Shown here piece after piece: positions 1 to 8,624 of a DNA stretch of 55,339 bases. The stretch spans positions 1 through 55,339 of the forward strand of contig JAQTOC010000005.1 of NCBI GenBank assembly GCA_028713535.1. The letters run 5' to 3'. The notes below the pieces were generated by a model that was given only the letters and a program-made list of their open reading frames with translations, searched no databases and was not told the origin of the DNA. Each line of letters opens with the position of its first letter. The stretch's first letter is position 1. A program made the position numbers and the translations under genes. The stretch is from Candidatus Nanoarchaeia archaeon. Lineage in GTDB: Archaea > Nanobdellota > Nanobdellia > SCGC-AAA011-G17 > JACPNG01.

Positions 1-417
1 CAGTTGCAACCGAGTTCTACGGAATGATTGAGCACACTGTATAGACTGCTCGCGTAAGTGAGAGGAAGGTGCAGGCAACGGTAGGTCAGTATGCCTCGAA
101 TCTCCTGGGCTACACACGCGCTATAATGGGAAGGACAATGGGATACAACTCTGAAAAGAGAAGTCAATCCTCTAAACCTTTTCTCAGTTCAGATTGAGGG
201 TTGCAATTCACCCTCATGAAGCCAGAATCGGTAGTAATCGGATGTCATTAGCGTCCGGTGAATACGTCAACGCGCCTTGCACACACCGCCCGTCAATCCA
301 ACCGAGCAGGGTCTATGTGAGAACTAATCTTCGGATTAAGCCGAACATAGATTCAGTGAGGTGGGGTAAGTCGTCACAAGGTAGCTGTAGGGGAACCTGC
401 AGCTGGATCACCTCCTA
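1..417 (+). rRNA. rrs: 16S ribosomal RNA, 3' end (partial)
   Basis: The 3' third of 16S rRNA; its 5' part lies outside the window. Visible landmarks are the conserved decoding-region stretch GCACACACCGCCCGTC near 280-295, helix 45 sequences, and the tail GGATCACCTCCT at 405-416, which carries the anti-Shine-Dalgarno sequence. That tail matches the GGAGG/GAGGTG motifs found upstream of several genes here. The exact mature 3' end (about 416-418) is inferred. The protein-like reading frame inside it is a chance frame. Confidence 0.97.
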
Positions 418-466
418 TTTTAATTATCTACAACAACCTAGACTGCTTTATACATGAGTAATATTT

Positions 467-566
467 GGGCCCGTAGCTCAGTTGGCTTAGAGCGTCGCCC
501 TTGCAAAGGACCTTACTTTGTCCTCGAGAGAGGCGGAGGTCCCGGGTTCGAGCCCCGGTGGGTCCA
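467..566 (+). tRNA. tRNA-Ala (TGC) with a 25-nt intron
   Basis: The cloverleaf folds completely: acceptor GGGCCCG/TGGGTCC, D-stem GCTC/GAGC, anticodon stem TCGCC/GGCGG and T-arm CCGGG-TTCGAGC-CCCGG. The anticodon TGC is at 502-504. A 25-nt insertion (506-530) sits between positions 37 and 38, the canonical archaeal intron site, and contains an AGGAC/GTCCT helix as expected of a bulge-helix-bulge splicing substrate. No CCA is encoded; the discriminator is A566. The gene lies in the 16S-23S spacer, the usual place for tRNA-Ala in euryarchaeal and DPANN rRNA operons. Confidence 0.95.
506..530 (+). other. tRNA-Ala intron (bulge-helix-bulge substrate)
   Basis: This is the 25-nt insertion between nucleotides 37 and 38 of tRNA-Ala. 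Its ends can pair (AGGAC with GTCCT) next to the anticodon stem, giving the substrate shape for the archaeal tRNA-splicing endonuclease. The boundaries come from folding the mature cloverleaf and could shift by one base because A residues flank both ends. Confidence 0.85.
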
Positions 567-631
567 TTTTTTAACTGAGGTTCGCTGATAACAATTTCGC
601 GGACTGATCGATATTAATATTTTTTAATATC

Positions 632-650
632 ATGCATAAGAAAGAATAAT
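632..650 (+). repeat. 23S processing stem, 5' arm
   Basis: This 19-nt stretch is the exact reverse complement of 3552-3570, on the other side of the 23S gene. Such flanking stems hold the pre-23S ends together for maturation by the splicing endonuclease in archaea. Just inside it, CCTAATTA (655-662) pairs with TAATTAGG at about 3541-3548 (23S helix 1). The unpaired bases between the two helices resemble a bulge-helix-bulge arrangement. A small hairpin (GATATTA/TAATATC, 610-631) abuts the outer end. Confidence 0.85.
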
Positions 651-651
651 C

Positions 652-3550
652 TGACCTAATTAGATCTTACACCAATAGATGGATGACTAGGTTCAAAACA
701 AAGATGAAGGGCGTGGCAAGCTACGAAATGCTGTGGCGAGGCGCATGCAGCCATTGAACCACAGGTTCCTCAATCGGACTTCCGAATTTAATCCAAAAGG
801 ATGTACAACGCAGAGAACTGAAACGTCTTAGTACCTGCAGGAAGAGAAATCAATCGAGATTCTGTTAGTAAGAGCGACCGAAAACAGATGAGAGCAAACC
901 GAATCCTTTGCAGAAATGTAGAGGACATGTGGGGTTATAGGACTCATATAAGGTCTTCGATGGTGATCTGAATTTCTCTGGAACGAGAGACCTCAGAGGG
1001 TGACAGTCCCGTAAGTTAAACCATAAAGATTTTTTGAGTATCCTGAGTACCACTCATTGACTTTTGAGTGGGAATTTGGGAGACATCAACTTCCAACTCT
1101 AAACATGTTTTGAGACCGATAGCATATAGTACAGTGATGGAACGTTGAAAAGCACTCTTGGTCGAGAGTCAAAAGACCCTGAAATCTATTGGTATGGTGA
1201 GATACAGTTCTTCGGAACCGTATCGTACGTTTCGAATAACGTACCAGGGAGTTTATCTAAGTGGCAAGGGTAAAAACAAAAGTTTGTACCCGTAGCAAAA
1301 GCGAAACCCCGCAGCTTGCAAGGGGGGAGGTATGAAAGTGCCTTAAGTCACTTGGGTATGACCAGAAACCGGACGATCTATTCCTGGGCAAGGCGAAGCG
1401 GAGTTAATCCTTCGTGGAGGCCTGTAGCGGTATTGGGTGCATCCATTCGTGTGATCTGGGAATAGGGGTGAAAAGCCAATCGAGTTCGGTAATAGCTGGT
1501 TCCTGCCGAAATAGGCCGAAGTCTAGTCTTAAGTACGATAGTTTAGGTGGTAGAGCTACGGATTAAGAATTTAGGGGGAGAAATCCCTCGGTTCTTTGTC
1601 CAACTCCAAATGCCTAAACATCTTAGCTTAGGAAACAGCGTTACGCGGTAAACGTGTAATGCAAGAGGGGAACAGCCCAGACTATGATTAAGGTCCCAAA
1701 GTGTTGATTAAGTGTTAAAGGGTGAAAGGTGTTTATTTTCTCAGACAGCTGGGAGGTTGGCTTAGAAGCAGCCATCCTTTAAAGAAAGCGTAATAGCTCA
1801 CCATTCAAGAGAGTATGCCCTGAAAATGGACGGGACTAAATTAACCACCGATATCATAGACCATCCGAAAGATGTGTGGTAGGCAGGTGCTTGGCTAGGG
1901 CAGAAGCTTTTTCATGAGAGAAAGTGGACCTGGCTAAGATAAGAATCCTGGTGGTAGTAAGATCTGTTTAGGGTAAGAATCCCTAATACCGAAAGGGCAA
2001 GGGTTCCTCAGCAATGTCAATCAGCTGAGGGTAAGTCGGTCCTAACCTAGTTCATAACTTGACGCTAGGGAAGGGGAAAAAGGTTAAGATTCCTTTACTA
2101 TTTGAGTACCCGGCAACGAAAGTCTATTTTCTGACGCTTTGGGTTAAGCTTTTATTCCTCGTCTGGAATATTAACAAAGATAAATCAGGGGAGTATTGTA
2201 ACAATGAGATCCTGATTAAATTTGGGAGCTAGCAATAGTTAAGCTAACACCTAGAGTCCATGAAAAGGAAAATAGAAAGAATCTTGAATAACCGTACCCA
2301 GAACCAGCACTGGTGCCCAAGGTGAGAAGCCTAAGGTATGAGGGAATAAACCAACTTAGGGAATTCGGCAATTTAGCCCCGTGTCTTCGGTATAAGGGGT
2401 CCCTGCGCTTGTTGCTTTATGCTGCGAGTACAGGGTGCAATTACAAGGGAGGCCCGACTGTTTAATAAAAACGTAGCCGTCTGCTAGCCAGTAATGGTTT
2501 GTATAGGCGGTGATGCCTGCCCAGTGCTAGTACTTCAAACTTCCTTTCAAGGGGGCCAAGAGCTAGTAAACGGCGGGAATAACTATAATTCTCTTAAGGT
2601 AGCGAAATGCCTTGTCGTTTGATTGACGACCTGCATGAATGGCATAACGAGCCCTCCTCTGTCCCAAGTTGGAGTCCCCTGAACACACCCTTCTGGTGCA
2701 AAGGCCAGAGATTCCTAGTGGGAAGCGAAGACCCCGTTGAACTTTACTGTAGCTTGTTGTTGTAGTGTGAGTTGCTCTGTGCAGAATAGGTAGCAGTCGC
2801 TAAGACTTAAACGCCAGTTTAGGTATAGACAAAAAGTGAGATACTACCCAAAGCGATTTACATTACTCACTTACATAAGTTGTGAGGACAGCAGCTGGCA
2901 GACAGTTTGGCTGGGGCGGCACCCCGTTGAAAAGATATCAATGGGGCCCGAAGGTAAGCTCAAGAGGTTTAGAAATCCTCTGTAGAGTGCAAGAGCATAA
3001 GCTTGCCTGACTGGATTCTTAAGAGTATAGAATTCAGGAACGAAAGTTTGGTCTAGCGAACCCCTGTGTCCTCTTTGATGGGGGCCAGGGCTGACAGAAA
3101 AGCTATCACGGGGATAATTGAGTCGTAGCGCCTAAGAGCTCAAATCGACGGCGCTGCTTGCTACTTCGATGTCGGCTCTTCCTATCCTGGGCGTGCAGAA
3201 GCGCCCAAGGGTGAAGGTGTTCACTTATTAAAAGGAATCGTGAGCTGGGTTAAGTACGTCGTGAGACAGTACGTATGATATCTACTAGGAATGTTCAATG
3301 TCTAACAGGAAGGATCCTCTAGTACGAAAGGAACGGGGAATCGGTGCCACTGGTGATCGGTTATCTGACAAGGTAGGCCGAGCAGCTACGCACTAAGGGA
3401 TAAGTGCTGAAAGCATCTAAGCACGAAACCCGCCTGGAAAAGAGACACAGAACACCCGTTATAAGACGGGTTTAATGGGAACGGGATGTAAGGACTAAGG
3501 TAACGAGGTCTTCAGTCTGCGTTTTCCAACAGTTCGACTTTAATTAGGTT
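652..3550 (+). rRNA. rrl: 23S ribosomal RNA
   Basis: The gene is full length (about 2.9 kb) and framed by the processing stem at 632-650/3552-3570. Conserved landmarks include the domain IV stretch AACTATAATTCTCTTAAGGTAGCGAAATG near 2580 (cited here only by its first and last bases, AACTATAA to GCGAAATG), the peptidyl-transferase segment around 2925-3130, and the sarcin-ricin loop AGTACGAAAGGAACG near 3320. No intron or inserted ORF was noticed. Mature ends are estimated from the terminal helix. The reading frames on either strand inside it are not genes. Confidence 0.95.
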
Positions 3551-3551
3551 T

Positions 3552-3570
3552 ATTATTCTTTCTTATGCAT
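3552..3570 (+). repeat. 23S processing stem, 3' arm
   Basis: A perfect 19-nt inverted copy of 632-650. No 5S rRNA or tRNA follows: after 68 bases the convergent cold-shock gene ends, so transcription of the rRNA operon probably stops in this interval. Confidence 0.85.
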
Positions 3571-3604
3571 TTTTTATTATTTTATTAAACGCTAATTCTT
3601 GAAT

Positions 3605-3639
3605 TATAAATAAAATAGAAAAAGAAGGATTATATCCTT
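3605..3639 (-). terminator. Terminator hairpin of the cold-shock gene
   Basis: AAGGAT-tat-ATCCTT (3625-3639) overlaps the stop codon and, read on the minus strand, is followed by a T-rich run. Because the hairpin is symmetric, it may also slow transcription arriving from the rRNA operon on the plus strand. Confidence 0.5.
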
Positions 3640-3982
3640 AATCTGTATCTAAATTTTCATCATCAGAAAACTCTTCATCATTAAAACTCTCACTGTCATC
3701 AGAACCTTCATCACTTTCACTTACTTCTTCGTCTTCGTTCTTTTTCTGTTTTTTCTTGTCTGATTTTTTTTCTTCTGGTTTGGAGTCATCCTGAATAAGA
3801 ACTATATTCTCTGCCTTCATTCCTCTTTCGCCTTGTACAGCATCAAAGGTAACAGAGTTGTTTTCATACAATCTTAATCCGGTTGGTAGACTTGTGTAAT
3901 GTACAAAGTAATCTTTGCCATCCTCACCTGTTATAAATCCAAACCCCTTTTTTTTATCAAAAAACTTTACTTTTCCTTGCAT
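3638..3982 (-). CDS. Cold-shock domain protein with acidic tail
   Basis: This 114-residue protein has a cold-shock domain at about residues 1-65, with the RNP1-like KKGFGFI and RNP2-like DYFVHYTS motifs that bind single-stranded RNA or DNA. Residues about 70-114 form a low-complexity tail rich in Asp, Glu, Ser and Lys, absent from ordinary bacterial Csp (about 67-70 aa). I chose the ATG at 3982 because AGTGGAGGAATAA gives a strong Shine-Dalgarno just upstream; a longer in-frame reading from 4075 is unlikely. A TATA-like TTTAAAA near 4040 fits a roughly 30-nt leader. Likely role: RNA chaperone. Csp proteins are patchy in archaea, so bacterial ancestry is possible. Confidence 0.9.
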   Translation of the reverse strand: MQGKVKFFDKKKGFGFITGEDGKDYFVHYTSLPTGLRLYENNSVTFDAVQGERGMKAENIVLIQDDSKPEEKKSDKKKQKKNEDEEVSESDEGSDDSESFNDEEFSDDENLDTD

Positions 3983-4056
3983 ATTTATTCCTCCACTCTG
4001 TTGTTTAATAAACAACATAAAAATTCCAGTAAGAACTGCTTTTAAATGTTTGGTTT

Positions 4057-5262
4057 TTAGAAATGAGCAAAGCATCTTTCTAGGGTATAAACCATTGCCA
4101 TTTTATGGCTGTTAGCTATCCTTATAATTTTATCATCATTTATAGACCCGCCTGGCTGTATTATTGCACTAACTCCTTCTCTCCCCATAAGGGATATTGA
4201 ATCTGGGAATGGGAAAAATCCATCTGATGAACATACTGCATCCTCAAGAGGGTTTGTTTCTAGTCTCCCTTTGCTTAATATTCCATGCAAAGAATCATAG
4301 TGCTCTATTTTTTCCCGATCCATTGCTTTTTGATAAGCTTTTATTATTGCTTGCTCAACAGCCCCAACTCTTTCCTGTTGTCCAGAACCGATTGCAACAC
4401 TAACTCCATCTTTAACAAAAACGATTCCATTGCTCCTGACTCCTAAATTAATATACCATGCAGTCAGTAAATCATTCACTTCTCTCTTGGTCGGATCTCT
4501 TTCAACAACATATTTTATTTTAGTACCTTTCTCATCCTCTTTTACAACCATCGGATCCAAAATCAAATCCTTAACACTTCTAATACTACTTAAATATGGT
4601 TTTTGAACAATGACTCTGCCTGTTGGCAACCATTTTATATCATACAAATCTTTAATATCATCACCAATAAATTTTGGGATTTTGTCAATATTTGAATAAA
4701 GAAGAACCCTAAGGTCTTTTTTAGTTTCTAAAATATCCATAACCCCTTTCTCAAAATACGGAGCTGCAACTCCTTCTACAAATGTAGAAATGATAGCTTC
4801 AGCAGTTGCTTTGTCTACTGGCCTTGTTGAAACAACCACAGACCCAAAAGCGCTTCTTGCATCAGCATCTCTCGCTAAAGTGTATATATTATCTAAGCTA
4901 TTGTTATTAAACTGAGTTGCAAATCCACAAGGTATAAGATGTTTCATAACAGCTACACTTGGGCGATTGTTAAAAAATTTGAGAATATCTAGAGCTCTTG
5001 TTACATCCATCATGTTTGTTGCAGATATGCCTCCCTTTCCTGTTTTTGCTAATCTTATATCAGTTAATTCTGCTAGGCTAGTTCCTTTAAGAGAATATAT
5101 GGCTGCACTCTGGTTTGGATTTTCTCCATATCTTAGACCAGATTCTTTTTTGAGTTCAATATTAAATTCATCAGGAAATTTGTCTTCAACAGCTGTACGA
5201 TATCTTCCTTTCATATCTGCTACGTCTGTTCCTCTTTCCTTGCCATCAGTCTTGTTGTTCAT
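4057..5262 (-). CDS. purH: AICAR transformylase (PurH C-terminal domain, stand-alone)
   Basis: This 401-residue protein corresponds to the formyltransferase half of PurH and transfers a formyl group from 10-formyl-THF to AICAR, giving FAICAR. Family signatures are LRYGENPNQ (about residue 43), SATNMMDVTRALD, the catalytic Lys-His in AVMKHLIPCGFA, SAFGS, SNGIVFVKDG, GSGQQERV, SDGFFPFPD and IIQPGGSINDD. The MGS-like IMP cyclohydrolase domain of bacterial PurH is absent; that step is supplied by the upstream purO. The ATG at 5262 overlaps the purO stop by 17 nt; ATG 5214 is an alternative. It is the last gene of purC-purO-purH. Confidence 0.93.
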   Translation of the reverse strand: MNNKTDGKERGTDVADMKGRYRTAVEDKFPDEFNIELKKESGLRYGENPNQSAAIYSLKGTSLAELTDIRLAKTGKGGISATNMMDVTRALDILKFFNNRPSVAVMKHLIPCGFATQFNNNSLDNIYTLARDADARSAFGSVVVSTRPVDKATAEAIISTFVEGVAAPYFEKGVMDILETKKDLRVLLYSNIDKIPKFIGDDIKDLYDIKWLPTGRVIVQKPYLSSIRSVKDLILDPMVVKEDEKGTKIKYVVERDPTKREVNDLLTAWYINLGVRSNGIVFVKDGVSVAIGSGQQERVGAVEQAIIKAYQKAMDREKIEHYDSLHGILSKGRLETNPLEDAVCSSDGFFPFPDSISLMGREGVSAIIQPGGSINDDKIIRIANSHKMAMVYTLERCFAHF

Positions 5263-6046
5263 TTTTATTTAGGTCACAAGCATTGATAATTGCTATATCT
5301 AATTTACCCTCTCTATCCATAACCACTGCAGCTGCAGCAACTCCAAAGTGATTTTCAATAGATTTGTAAGCATTATCTACTAAATCAGTTGCATTAGTGG
5401 ACCTAACAGTCACTTCTAGAGTGTTTCCTACAAAAGGCAGCAATAAAGGACTTTCATTATCCCCTTTATAGGTTGTTATTAAATGACCCAGTCCAGGTTT
5501 TATAAGGAACATGTACTCCCCTACCTCTCTTTCACCTTTATTATTCCTTGCAATCCATAATGCTCCAGTTAAATTTTTATTATCGGCTCCATCAACAACT
5601 GCAGCAATTCTTGGAGTAGTTGAAGAATCTGGTTCATATGTAGTTATATCCATTATTGTATCAGTCTTAGAATCATATCTCCAACACTGCTTCTTAAATG
5701 CTAGCTCAATAAATTTCCATGCACCCCTTAGTGTAGGATTATTCTTGACTTGAGTATAAAGAAGATCTGTCTGGGCACCATTGCTCACAGTTAAAGAATT
5801 GTTTATAGGCATTATTGCAGGATAGATGAGTAGTGCTTGATTTCCTTTTTTAATCTGTTCTTCATTAGTAACTTCTGTACTTACAATATGAGTGGTTGAC
5901 CCTTCTTTTAGTTTCCTTGCTTTGCTTGAATCGCCTCTCCCAGTTAAGGTATAAACAACAAAAATATCGTTTTTAGGAGTCGCTCCTATTGTGATCCCCC
6001 TTCCACTATACTCCATTCTTTCTAGTGCACTAAAATCATCTTTCAT
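5246..6046 (-). CDS. purO: IMP cyclohydrolase, PurO type
   Basis: About 266 residues, related to the archaeal Ntn-fold IMP cyclohydrolase that closes FAICAR to IMP. Supporting motifs are YSGRGITIG near the N-terminus, TVSNGAQTD (about residue 100) and the closing AAAVVMDREGKLDIAIINA. The chosen ATG (6046) begins one base after the purC stop, implying translational coupling; an upstream in-frame start at 6085 inside purC is possible. Together with purH it completes the last two purine steps as separate proteins. Confidence 0.87.
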   Translation of the reverse strand: MKDDFSALERMEYSGRGITIGATPKNDIFVVYTLTGRGDSSKARKLKEGSTTHIVSTEVTNEEQIKKGNQALLIYPAIMPINNSLTVSNGAQTDLLYTQVKNNPTLRGAWKFIELAFKKQCWRYDSKTDTIMDITTYEPDSSTTPRIAAVVDGADNKNLTGALWIARNNKGEREVGEYMFLIKPGLGHLITTYKGDNESPLLLPFVGNTLEVTVRSTNATDLVDNAYKSIENHFGVAAAAVVMDREGKLDIAIINACDLNKNEQQD

Positions 6047-6047
6047 T

Positions 6048-6914
6048 TTAAATCCCAAGTATCCTTGCGATTTCTTTTTCATCAACCTGATTCTTGGCCT
6101 TTATTTTTAATTTATTATCTATGACCCTTGTTTCAATACAATCTCCTGCAGCAAGGCAATCTCTTGATTCATTTGGTTTATATCCATTACAAACTCTTAA
6201 TACAGCAGGAGAGATTTCATCAATTAAAACAATCTCACCGCTCCCTTCTTTTAATCTTCCTAATTCAAATTTACCATCTATTACATGTAACCCCTTTTCA
6301 TGGAAAATATCTGTAACCACTCCAGCTATATCTTTAACAAGATTCTGTGTATAGCTTATCTCTTTTTTAGTCATAACCCCTGCAGCTTCCAGCACCTCAA
6401 ATGTGATTAAGGTATCGCTTTTGCCTTTAGTCCAGGCCTCAACAGCAAGGTTTTTTGCATATCCACAAGGTTGTAAGAACGGGTATCTCCTAACTGCACT
6501 GCCCATAAACTGGTTTCTCCAGGTAAACTCAAGATTTTGTAAAGGGGCTGCTCCTTCAAAATTAGATCTAGCCTTCATACCTATAGGTATGGCAGGTTCA
6601 ACAATCAAAGTATTATCATTTGCTGTAGCAATATAATGGGAAATTATCCCTTTTTTATTAAGCTCCTCAAAGAAAAATTTAGCTACCTTACAAGATATTG
6701 CTCCACTTCCACGAATCTCTCCAACAACATTATCATACCCAGGATCAAAGTGGATCTCCCCTGTTTTTGAATCCCTCCATCCCGTTGCACGATCTGAATA
6801 AAAAAAAGCATATTTTCCTTTGAAATCTCCACCAATGATTTCAAAAACTTCCTTTGACTTACCAACATAAATTGGTATTTCACTCAGAACTAAATCAGTC
6901 ATTTCTCCTGCCAT
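6048..6914 (-). CDS. purC: SAICAR synthetase
   Basis: This 288-residue ATP-dependent ligase joins aspartate to CAIR in purine synthesis. Diagnostic features are the nucleotide-binding start (YVGKSKEVFEI), YSDRATGW, the conserved NLEFTWRNQFMGSAVRRYP region that aligns with the EVIVRN block, and the catalytic LIDEISPAVLR. I chose ATG 6914 because a TATA box (TTTATAAA, 6936-6943) is centred 26 nt upstream, predicting a leaderless mRNA; TTG 6920 and ATG 6902 are alternatives. It is the first gene of the purine operon. purB and the earlier pathway genes are not in the window. Confidence 0.93.
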   Translation of the reverse strand: MAGEMTDLVLSEIPIYVGKSKEVFEIIGGDFKGKYAFFYSDRATGWRDSKTGEIHFDPGYDNVVGEIRGSGAISCKVAKFFFEELNKKGIISHYIATANDNTLIVEPAIPIGMKARSNFEGAAPLQNLEFTWRNQFMGSAVRRYPFLQPCGYAKNLAVEAWTKGKSDTLITFEVLEAAGVMTKKEISYTQNLVKDIAGVVTDIFHEKGLHVIDGKFELGRLKEGSGEIVLIDEISPAVLRVCNGYKPNESRDCLAAGDCIETRVIDNKLKIKAKNQVDEKEIARILGI

Positions 6915-6935
6915 CCACAAAAAAGATAGAAGAAC

Positions 6936-6943
6936 TTTATAAA
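6936..6943 (-). promoter_or_regulatory. TATA box of the purine operon
   Basis: TTTATAAA centred about 26 nt before ATG 6914 on the minus strand. The spacing predicts a transcript that starts at or next to the start codon. Confidence 0.6.
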
Positions 6944-6976
6944 CACTATTTAGCTAAAAAATATATATCCAAAACC

Positions 6977-6984
6977 TTTAAAAA
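6977..6984 (+). promoter_or_regulatory. TATA-like element for RNase P RNA
   Basis: TTTAAAAA lies about 26 nt upstream of the predicted 5' end of RNase P RNA at 7007. Confidence 0.5.
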
Positions 6985-7006
6985 CAACTAGTAACTAGAA
7001 AAGCTC

Positions 7007-7321
7007 GTAGGGAAGATACCTAACTTTCGGTTTTAAACTGAGGAAAGTCCGTCCACCAATATCGGTTGCTTCCATCTGGAAGTTCGAGAAATCGAAGGCA
7101 ACCGCTCAGAAACGGCACGGCCTGTTTCCGCCAAAGATGTGGCTGAGAAGGTTATTGGCAACAAGAACCAAGTTAACCAGCTGAATAGGTTGCAGGATAC
7201 GTTGAAACGGCGAGTCCCGACTGGTGCAAGTTCGAATGAACGCTAAGTTGAATGTTAGACAGATGATCGCCAAACAATGTTTGGTTTGCATCTGACAGAA
7301 GACGGCTTATTTCTTCCCTAC
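7007..7321 (+). ncRNA. rnpB: RNase P RNA
   Basis: This is the catalytic RNA of RNase P, which matures tRNA 5' ends. The conserved core is clear: GAGGAAAGTCCGTCC (CR I) near 7041, the central AACGGCACGGCCTG segment, ACAGAA followed by GGCTTAT (CR IV/V) near 7296-7310, and a closing P1 helix GTAGGGAAGA (7007-7016) with TCTTCCCTAC (7312-7321). The length of about 315 nt is typical of archaeal type A. Two protein partners, Rpp30 (12962) and Pop5 (20125), are encoded elsewhere in the window. Confidence 0.96.
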
Positions 7322-7323
7322 AC

Positions 7324-8289
7324 CTAATATTTAATGATTTTAATGAATCTGTTCCCCATTATCCTTTTTTTATGGGCTTCTACCTCTGTTTTGAATTCAG
7401 GAGCAACCTCACTTACTCTCTTTATTTTATTTTCTTCAAAAAAACAAGGATCAATCCATCTTGGTTTTTTTTCTGTTAGCAAAAAATCATAATCTAATGG
7501 ATTTTCTATGACAGTTAATTTTGGATTTAAAAAATTAAGATATTTTAAAATTTCTGCATTACCAGATCCTTTTAGTTTATTGTAAACATAGTTATCGTCC
7601 TTAAACAAATCTTCTTGAGTTAGGATTGAATTTTTCATAGCAATTTTTATTGCCTGGGATAATACCCAGTAAACTGTGCTGCTGAGATTTCTTGCATATA
7701 CTTCCTTGTCCATATTAAGATAATCATAAGCAAGGTCTATTGCAACTTTTTTGTTATCAACTAAAATCTGGTTGTTGCTGACCCTTAGATGAGGGAGATA
7801 TTCTTTTCCTTTTTTCATATAGACAGACATATCCCTTAAAAGATAATCTATTCTGTCTGCGCACAATTCTGGAATTTTTTTCTCTAGAAGTTGAAAATTT
7901 GATATATCTAAAATCCTGTTGAGATCATAGCCATATCTCCCCAGAATAGAAGGAATCTCAGATTCCCTGATTATTTTCTCGTGAAACTCTTCATGAAACT
8001 CCTGTTCATTATTTTCAAAAACAGAATCAGCAACATGCGAAAATGCAGTATGGGGGACATCATGAAGCAATCCAGCAATTTGCTCCTCAACCGAAGCGCC
8101 AAATTTGTTTAGTAATATCATAACCCCAACAGAATGGCCATACCTCGTAATCAAGTCATCTGGCCTGCAGAAATGGAGTGCTTTCTGAGTTATGCCTTTT
8201 AATCTTTGTACTGGTCTGGAATTAATAAGTTCAATCAAGACTGGTTCAGTTATGATGGTTTTTCCATAGATTTCATCATTAATCTCCAT
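7324..8289 (-). CDS. HD-domain phosphohydrolase
   Basis: This 321-residue protein has an HD metal-binding domain at residues about 45-160. The ligands are His in RYGHSVG, the HD pair in GLLHDVPHTAFSH, and Asp in CADRIDYLLRD, resembling the dNTPase/SAMHD1-like branch. It probably hydrolyses a phosphoester or nucleotide; the substrate cannot be read from sequence. A TATA-like ATATATAAAT near 8310-8319 sits about 26 nt above ATG 8289, implying a leaderless message. It is monocistronic and convergent with RNase P RNA, ending 2 nt from it. Confidence 0.9.
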   Translation of the reverse strand: MEINDEIYGKTIITEPVLIELINSRPVQRLKGITQKALHFCRPDDLITRYGHSVGVMILLNKFGASVEEQIAGLLHDVPHTAFSHVADSVFENNEQEFHEEFHEKIIRESEIPSILGRYGYDLNRILDISNFQLLEKKIPELCADRIDYLLRDMSVYMKKGKEYLPHLRVSNNQILVDNKKVAIDLAYDYLNMDKEVYARNLSSTVYWVLSQAIKIAMKNSILTQEDLFKDDNYVYNKLKGSGNAEILKYLNFLNPKLTVIENPLDYDFLLTEKKPRWIDPCFFEENKIKRVSEVAPEFKTEVEAHKKRIMGNRFIKIIKY

Positions 8290-8437
8290 CTAACCTCAAC
8301 CTTCCAGAGATTTATATATTTTGCTTAATTTTATAACCACTTTAAGATAACACTTATATAAAAATAATTAGTTACATAAAAAATAACAAAAACTACAACT
8401 ATAAAATAGTTATAAATAGACCTATAAAAACACTAAA

Positions 8438-8445
8438 TTTATAAA
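8438..8445 (+). promoter_or_regulatory. TATA box of sec61beta-nac
   Basis: TTTATAAA centred 26-27 nt before ATG 8468 predicts a leaderless sec61beta-nac transcript. Other TATA-like strings lie further upstream in this AT-rich gap (8290-8437), where no gene was seen. Confidence 0.6.
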
Positions 8446-8467
8446 CCCAAAGATAAAAGGAATCTCC

Positions 8468-8623
8468 ATGTCACAAGATAAAATTCAGATGCCTACCTCA
8501 GGCGGAGGGCTTGTAAGGTATTCTGAAGAAGCTAAATCTAAAATAGAGATAAAACCTGAAGTAGTCGTAGTAATCCTTGCGGTGGTTATTGTAATCGGGT
8601 TAATTTTGAAATTTACACTATAA
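8468..8623 (+). CDS. Protein translocase Sec61beta subunit
   Basis: A 51-residue tail-anchored subunit of the SecYEbeta channel. The N-terminal part carries the archaeal Sec61beta pattern PTSGGGLVRYSEE, followed by KIEIKPEVVVV and a single C-terminal membrane helix (about residues 32-48). The stop is one base before the NAC start, so the two are cotranscribed. Coupling a translocon subunit with a nascent-chain factor makes functional sense because both act at the ribosome exit tunnel. Confidence 0.93.
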   Translation: MSQDKIQMPTSGGGLVRYSEEAKSKIEIKPEVVVVILAVVIVIGLILKFTL

Positions 8624-8624
8624 A

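Noticed and set aside
194-1053. Open reading frames inside the 16S and 23S genes
   Set aside because: They lie wholly in conserved rRNA sequence and show no ribosome binding site or recognisable protein.
7106-7291. Minus-strand 61-codon frame over RNase P RNA
   Set aside because: It covers the conserved core of the RNA; no promoter or homology is evident.
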